Position numbers and translations under genes: made by a program | From: Lentisphaeria bacterium UBA1732 | Lineage (GTDB): Bacteria; Verrucomicrobiota; Lentisphaeria; Victivallales; UBA1829 | Assembly (NCBI GenBank): GCA_002315855.1 | Contig: DCIG01000030.1 | Location: forward strand, 1-9,689 | Direction: 5' to 3' | DNA length: 9,689 nucleotides | Shown here: positions 6,332 through 9,689 of the stretch, piece by piece | Layout of the letters: the number at the start of each line of letters is the position of its first letter | How positions within the stretch are numbered: the stretch's first letter is position 1 | Notes under the pieces: model-generated | The model's input: only the letters and a program-made list of their open reading frames with translations | What the model was told of the DNA's origin: nothing | Database searches by the model: none

Positions 6332-8425
6332 ATGAAAGCAGATAATATTTGGATGATACGAGACTTCATCGGACAGGCGAAAGTCCTCTTTCATATTCCT
6401 GTTTATCAGCGGAATTACGACTGGTCAGAACAAAATTGTACCCGTCTGCTGGATGATATTGAGCGTATTTTGGAAACGGGGGAGAAGCATTTTCTCGGTT
6501 CCATTGTTTTCATGTCCTCAAAGGAAAACAGTTTTTCGCTGCCCAAATATACAATCATTGACGGACAGCAGCGTCTTACCACAATGATGATTTTGCTGAA
6601 GGCTTTGGCTGACATCGCAAAAAAACAGGATGATCCATGCCATTTGGAAATTCAGAACTGCTATTTGCGGAATCAGTTTTGCGATGAGGAATTTAAAATA
6701 AAACTGAAACCGATAAAGTCGGATAACGATCAGTTTGTTGCCCTGTTGGAAAACAAGTTTGACAAATTGAATCCGGATGGTCATATTTGTCTGAATTACA
6801 CGCTCTGCAAAAAGCGTCTGGAAAAATTCATCCGGAAATATCGTCCATCGGAAATCCTTACCGCAATGCAGAAACTGGAGATCGTTTACATCGAATTGAA
6901 GGAAAAGGAAGACGATCCGCAGGTTATATTTGAAAGCATCAATTCCACCGGACTTGACCTTTCGAGTGCGGATTTGATTCGGAATTTCCTTCTCATGAAT
7001 GCTCCGGATCAGGAACATCTGTACGAAAACTACTGGCTTGAAATCGAAAAGATGTTGAAACCGGGAACAGATTACGGCAATTTGAATCTGTTTTTTATGC
7101 AGTTCATCGTTTACAAGACCAGAACGCCGGGAAAGAGCGAGTACCTGTATGAGCGTTTCGTCAAATTCTACAATGACGGGAATTACACGAAGGAAACTAT
7201 CCTGCAGGAGTTGAAATATTATGCCGCAATTTTCCAGGCTTTTGTTTGTGAAAATGAGCGCTACTCCGCACCTGTTCGCAAGTCGCTCCGAGCGCTCCGG
7301 CTTCTGAAACAGACAACCTGCTATCCGTTCCTTCTCCATGTCTTCCATGATTTTGAGCAGAATGTGATTTCGGAAGATGCACTGGAAAAAACATTGAAAC
7401 TGATTCTGACTTACCTGATTCGCCGTGCCGTCTGCGGTGTGCCGACCAATTCCCTGCGCGGATTGTTCACTTACCTTTACAACCGAGTCTTCAAGGTCGA
7501 AACGAACAAAAAGAAATACTACGAATCAATTAACAAATTTCTGCATACCGTATCGTCAAAGGACCAGTTCCCTTCGGATTCCGAATTCCATCGGCATCTG
7601 CAAGTCGCCAATATTTATTCCAATGCGCCACTGTGCAAATTCCTGTTGATGGACATTGAGAACGGCGATGGCAAAGAAACATTGAATGCCGAAGAGATGA
7701 CAATAGAGCATATCATGCCGCAGCACCTCGGTGTTGGTTGGCGACACATTTCCGAAGAAGACCACGAACAATATTTGCACGTGCTGGGCAATCTTTCCGT
7801 TACCGGATATAATTCAGAACTTTCAAACAAGAATTTTGAGGAAAAAAAGCAGTTTATCATAGAGAACTCAAAGGCAAAGGTTCTGAACAGCGATGTCTGG
7901 GATCAGGAAACATGGGCTGTGGAGAATATTGTGAAACGTGGAAAGCGGCTGGCTGATATCGTTTCGCAGCGCTATCATGTAGAGCAAATTCAGGATGCCA
8001 GTATCGAATTTGAATATTTGAGCGAAATAACTTTGGATCAGTTCAAGACAGCCACGGGGACGAAACTTGTTACATTCAAATTTGCCGGGGAGATATATCG
8101 CCAGAACAAATTTGCCCTGATGCTTCAGGATATGCTGAAACTGCTTGACAGGCGGCATCCGAATGTGTTGGAAACATTGGCCATTGCTCATTTCTCCCTT
8201 AATTCGGCGAATCAGAAGCATCCATACCTTGATATGTCTAATACGGCAATGCGGTCGCCCATGGAAATTAAGCCGGGTGTTTTTGTCGAAAGCAATCTCT
8301 CTGCGAATATGGTCATCCGTTTCCTTGATGCACTGCTCGAAGAATTTCACGAGGACAAATCACAATTCTCCTTCTCCGTGATCGCCGAGGAACAGGAAGA
8401 CGAATCAGCGGAGAATGAAGATTGA
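6332..8425 (+). CDS. GmrSD-type nuclease (DUF262 + DUF1524) with extra C-terminal domain
   Basis: A 697-aa protein. The N-terminal DUF262 (GmrS-like) domain shows Y-Q-R-N-Y-D-W (25-31), I-D-G-Q-Q-R-L-T-T (76-84), the DGQQR motif that binds and hydrolyses nucleotide, and E-S-I-N-S-T-G-L-D-L (201-210). A helical middle leads to DUF1524, a His-Me-finger (HNH-like) nuclease with E-H-I-M-P-Q (459-464) and the L-G-N-L...N...L-S-N-K-N-F segment (485-502). GmrSD and related type IV enzymes cut DNA carrying modified bases, such as glucosylated hydroxymethylcytosine in T-even phages; the SspE group recognises phosphorothioate DNA. Which modification this one reads cannot be told. Residues of about 575-680 form an additional alpha/beta domain that I cannot name, ending in an acidic tail. 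The gene starts 14 bases after the helicase stop, with AGAGGA as ribosome site. It probably complements the upstream restriction system by attacking phages that hide behind DNA modification. Confidence 0.9.
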   Translation: MKADNIWMIRDFIGQAKVLFHIPVYQRNYDWSEQNCTRLLDDIERILETGEKHFLGSIVFMSSKENSFSLPKYTIIDGQQRLTTMMILLKALADIAKKQDDPCHLEIQNCYLRNQFCDEEFKIKLKPIKSDNDQFVALLENKFDKLNPDGHICLNYTLCKKRLEKFIRKYRPSEILTAMQKLEIVYIELKEKEDDPQVIFESINSTGLDLSSADLIRNFLLMNAPDQEHLYENYWLEIEKMLKPGTDYGNLNLFFMQFIVYKTRTPGKSEYLYERFVKFYNDGNYTKETILQELKYYAAIFQAFVCENERYSAPVRKSLRALRLLKQTTCYPFLLHVFHDFEQNVISEDALEKTLKLILTYLIRRAVCGVPTNSLRGLFTYLYNRVFKVETNKKKYYESINKFLHTVSSKDQFPSDSEFHRHLQVANIYSNAPLCKFLLMDIENGDGKETLNAEEMTIEHIMPQHLGVGWRHISEEDHEQYLHVLGNLSVTGYNSELSNKNFEEKKQFIIENSKAKVLNSDVWDQETWAVENIVKRGKRLADIVSQRYHVEQIQDASIEFEYLSEITLDQFKTATGTKLVTFKFAGEIYRQNKFALMLQDMLKLLDRRHPNVLETLAIAHFSLNSANQKHPYLDMSNTAMRSPMEIKPGVFVESNLSANMVIRFLDALLEEFHEDKSQFSFSVIAEEQEDESAENED

Positions 8426-8443
8426 CAACCCATACAGGAGAAA

Positions 8444-9598
8444 ATGGATTTGAAAAAAACAGAAAACAATATGCATGACTTTGACGAATACCTTGTACAG
8501 GGAGAATCCTCCTGCAAGCAGAAAGCAGAGGACTGGCAGATTGCCATCGGGCTGCAGGCTGTTGACGGCTTGACCCCGTCCACTTATCTTGTCCAGACAG
8601 CGAAGCGTCATATTGAAGGAGACATTTCCATTGATGAGGTCAAGGATCTAATTGACACTTATTACCGGACGAAAAGCGGACATGATGCTCCCGCAGCCGA
8701 TACGGAAGAGGCGGATAAGGTCTCTGCCAACATTACAAAGCTGTTGAATGAGCAGACTTTTTCCTTCTCTCCTTCCGGCTATGCTGCCGTCCATAAGCGT
8801 ATCTTTGACGGGGTTTTCAAATTTGCCGGAAGGTTCCGGGATTGCAATATCACCAAAAAAGAATGGGTGCTGTGCGGCGATACCGTTCTCTACGTTGGTT
8901 TTGATGAAATCCGACCGGCACTGGAACACGATTTCGCCAGAGAGCGGGAATTCTGCTATAAAGGCATTACGCTGCCGGACATCATCCAGCATTTTGTGAA
9001 ATTCATTTCCGGCATTTGGCAGATTCACGCCTTCCGGGAAGGCAACACCAGAACCACGGCGGTCTTTGCCGTTAAATACCTGCGCTCCATGGGGTTCAAG
9101 GTGGATAACAAGCTGTTCCGTGAATACTCTTGGTATTTCCGCAATGCACTTGTCCGGGCCAATTACCGGAATATTACAAAGGGCGTTGAACCGGAGCCGG
9201 ACTTTTTGGTAAAATTCTTCCGGAATCTTCTGATGGGTGAGCAGAACGAACTGAAAAACCGTTATCTGCTGATTACGCCGCCGCAGGGTTTTACAGCATC
9301 ACCCCCCAAGTACCCCCCAAGTACCCCCCAAGTTCCAGATGCCGCAAATCTGCCTGGAGAAGATCACAAAAAATTGATTACAGCCATCGGGGATAAACAG
9401 TTATCCATACGCGAAATGCTTTCCGCAATGGATTTGCACGACCGGAAAAGTTTTGTTCAGATTTACTTGACTCCCGCCATGGAATCAGGATTCGTAACCC
9501 TGCTTTATCCGGACAAACCCCAGCATCCACGGCAGAAATATTTACTGACAGTCAAGGGATCTGCCATTTACCATGAATTGCAGAATGGCAAAAAATGA
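8444..9598 (+). CDS. Fic-domain protein (AMPylation-type) with C-terminal winged helix
   Basis: A 384-aa protein. Residues of about 31-77 form a helical N-terminal region resembling VbhA-type Fic antitoxin domains. The Fic core spans about 95-265, with the active-site motif H-A-F-R-E-G-N-T-R-T-T (195-205): catalytic H195, metal-binding E199, phosphate-binding G-N. A 33-base triplicate repeat encodes the proline-rich linker (286-296). After it, a winged-helix domain (about 305-375) carries R-K-S-F (334-337) and Y-L-T-P-A...Y-P-D-K-P...Q-K-Y-L-L-T, typical of Fic proteins thought to bind DNA. Fic enzymes usually transfer AMP to a hydroxyl of a target protein and can arrest growth. Compared with the consensus HPFx(D/E)GN(G/K)RxxR, the eighth position is Thr and the last Arg is Ala. 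AGGAG (8436-8440) lies only three bases before ATG 8444; a TTG at 8450 has better spacing and is a possible start. The gene ends in an ATGA overlap with the next. Confidence 0.88.
   Translation: MDLKKTENNMHDFDEYLVQGESSCKQKAEDWQIAIGLQAVDGLTPSTYLVQTAKRHIEGDISIDEVKDLIDTYYRTKSGHDAPAADTEEADKVSANITKLLNEQTFSFSPSGYAAVHKRIFDGVFKFAGRFRDCNITKKEWVLCGDTVLYVGFDEIRPALEHDFAREREFCYKGITLPDIIQHFVKFISGIWQIHAFREGNTRTTAVFAVKYLRSMGFKVDNKLFREYSWYFRNALVRANYRNITKGVEPEPDFLVKFFRNLLMGEQNELKNRYLLITPPQGFTASPPKYPPSTPQVPDAANLPGEDHKKLITAIGDKQLSIREMLSAMDLHDRKSFVQIYLTPAMESGFVTLLYPDKPQHPRQKYLLTVKGSAIYHELQNGKK
9301..9333 (+). repeat. Three perfect tandem copies of an 11-bp unit inside fic
   Basis: ACCCCCCAAGT occurs at 9301-9311, 9312-9322 and 9323-9333 without mismatch. 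It encodes the P-P-K-Y-P-P-S-T-P-Q-V linker between the Fic core and the winged helix, reading each copy in a different frame. Eleven is not a multiple of three, so gain or loss of one copy shifts the frame, while three copies are neutral. Each unit also contains a C6 run. Confidence 0.95.
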
Positions 9599-9689
9599 AA
9601 GTTCTCTGTCTTTCAGATTTGCACTTGCGGGAAAACGATCTCAATGCGGCCTTTCAGGAGGCTCGGTTTTCCCGTTTCATTTCCGAGGT
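9595..9689 (+). CDS. Metallophosphoesterase, N-terminal part (3' end outside window)
   Basis: The first 31 codons of a gene that runs off the window. It begins M-K-V-L-C-L-S-D-L-H-L-R-E, the canonical strand and D-x-H motif (D8, H10) that opens calcineurin-like metallophosphoesterases, binding the first of two metal ions. Members hydrolyse phosphodiesters in nucleic acids (SbcD/Mre11), cyclic nucleotides or phosphoproteins; the visible part cannot say which. The start is ATG 9595, overlapping the fic stop as ATGA, so translation is likely coupled and the two products may be made in fixed ratio. There is no strong independent ribosome site. A role opposite or downstream of Fic is an attractive inference from the coupling, but is not shown. 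Confidence 0.85.
   Translation, partial: MKVLCLSDLHLRENDLNAAFQEARFSRFISE

Noticed and set aside
6518..7348. 276-codon open frame on the - strand
   Set aside because: It is antisense to the GmrSD-like gene, whose DGQQR motif is encoded at its edge; no family features.
9301..9333. CRISPR-like array
   Set aside because: The units are 11 bp and directly adjacent with no spacers, and they lie within a coding sequence.

Overview
The window is an accessory 'defence island' stretch from a bacterium I cannot name. Genes are densely packed on the + strand. Most of the DNA is near 50% G+C, with Shine-Dalgarno sites of the GGAG/AGGAG type in front of most genes. That speaks against a typical Bacteroidota genome and fits, for example, a Lentisphaerae-like or other gut or rumen anaerobe; this is a weak inference from style only. 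No rRNA, tRNA, CRISPR array or transposase was seen.

Layout. Bases 1-477 hold the 3' end of a HipA-like Ser/Thr kinase gene. A 209-base gap follows, with a plausible sigma70-type promoter and an 8-bp perfect hairpin, leading into a small Cys/His-rich protein of unknown function (687-911). A second, A+T-rich gap carries a 12-bp perfect inverted repeat around a good promoter. It precedes a short XRE-type helix-turn-helix regulator (1047-1295).

From 1362 to the window edge, six genes are nearly continuous (gaps 1, 8, 14 and 18 bases, then a 4-base overlap), so they are probably co-transcribed. They are: a SAM-binding methyltransferase subunit without a visible catalytic NPPY motif; an Eco57I-type N6-adenine methyltransferase with NPPY; an 874-aa protein fusing a GIY-YIG (T5orf172-like) nuclease domain to an SF2 helicase motor; a GmrSD-type (DUF262 + DUF1524) modification-dependent nuclease with an extra C-terminal domain; a Fic protein with a winged-helix tail; and the start of a metallophosphoesterase.

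How they may work together. The two methyltransferase subunits and the GIY-YIG helicase look like a three-gene restriction-modification system, where the motor/nuclease attacks DNA lacking the host mark. GmrSD would add restriction of phage DNA carrying modified bases. Fic plus the phosphoesterase could be a nucleotide-transfer/removal pair acting as a second-line toxin or regulator. The XRE protein is a candidate timing regulator.

The most interesting signals are: the pseudo-methyltransferase/active methyltransferase pairing, with a possible sliding-clamp-binding peptide in the former; a sharp A+T-rich block in the predicted target-recognition region; an 11-bp perfect triplicate repeat inside fic that could switch the C-terminal domain on and off by frameshift; and the ATGA coupling of fic to the phosphoesterase.
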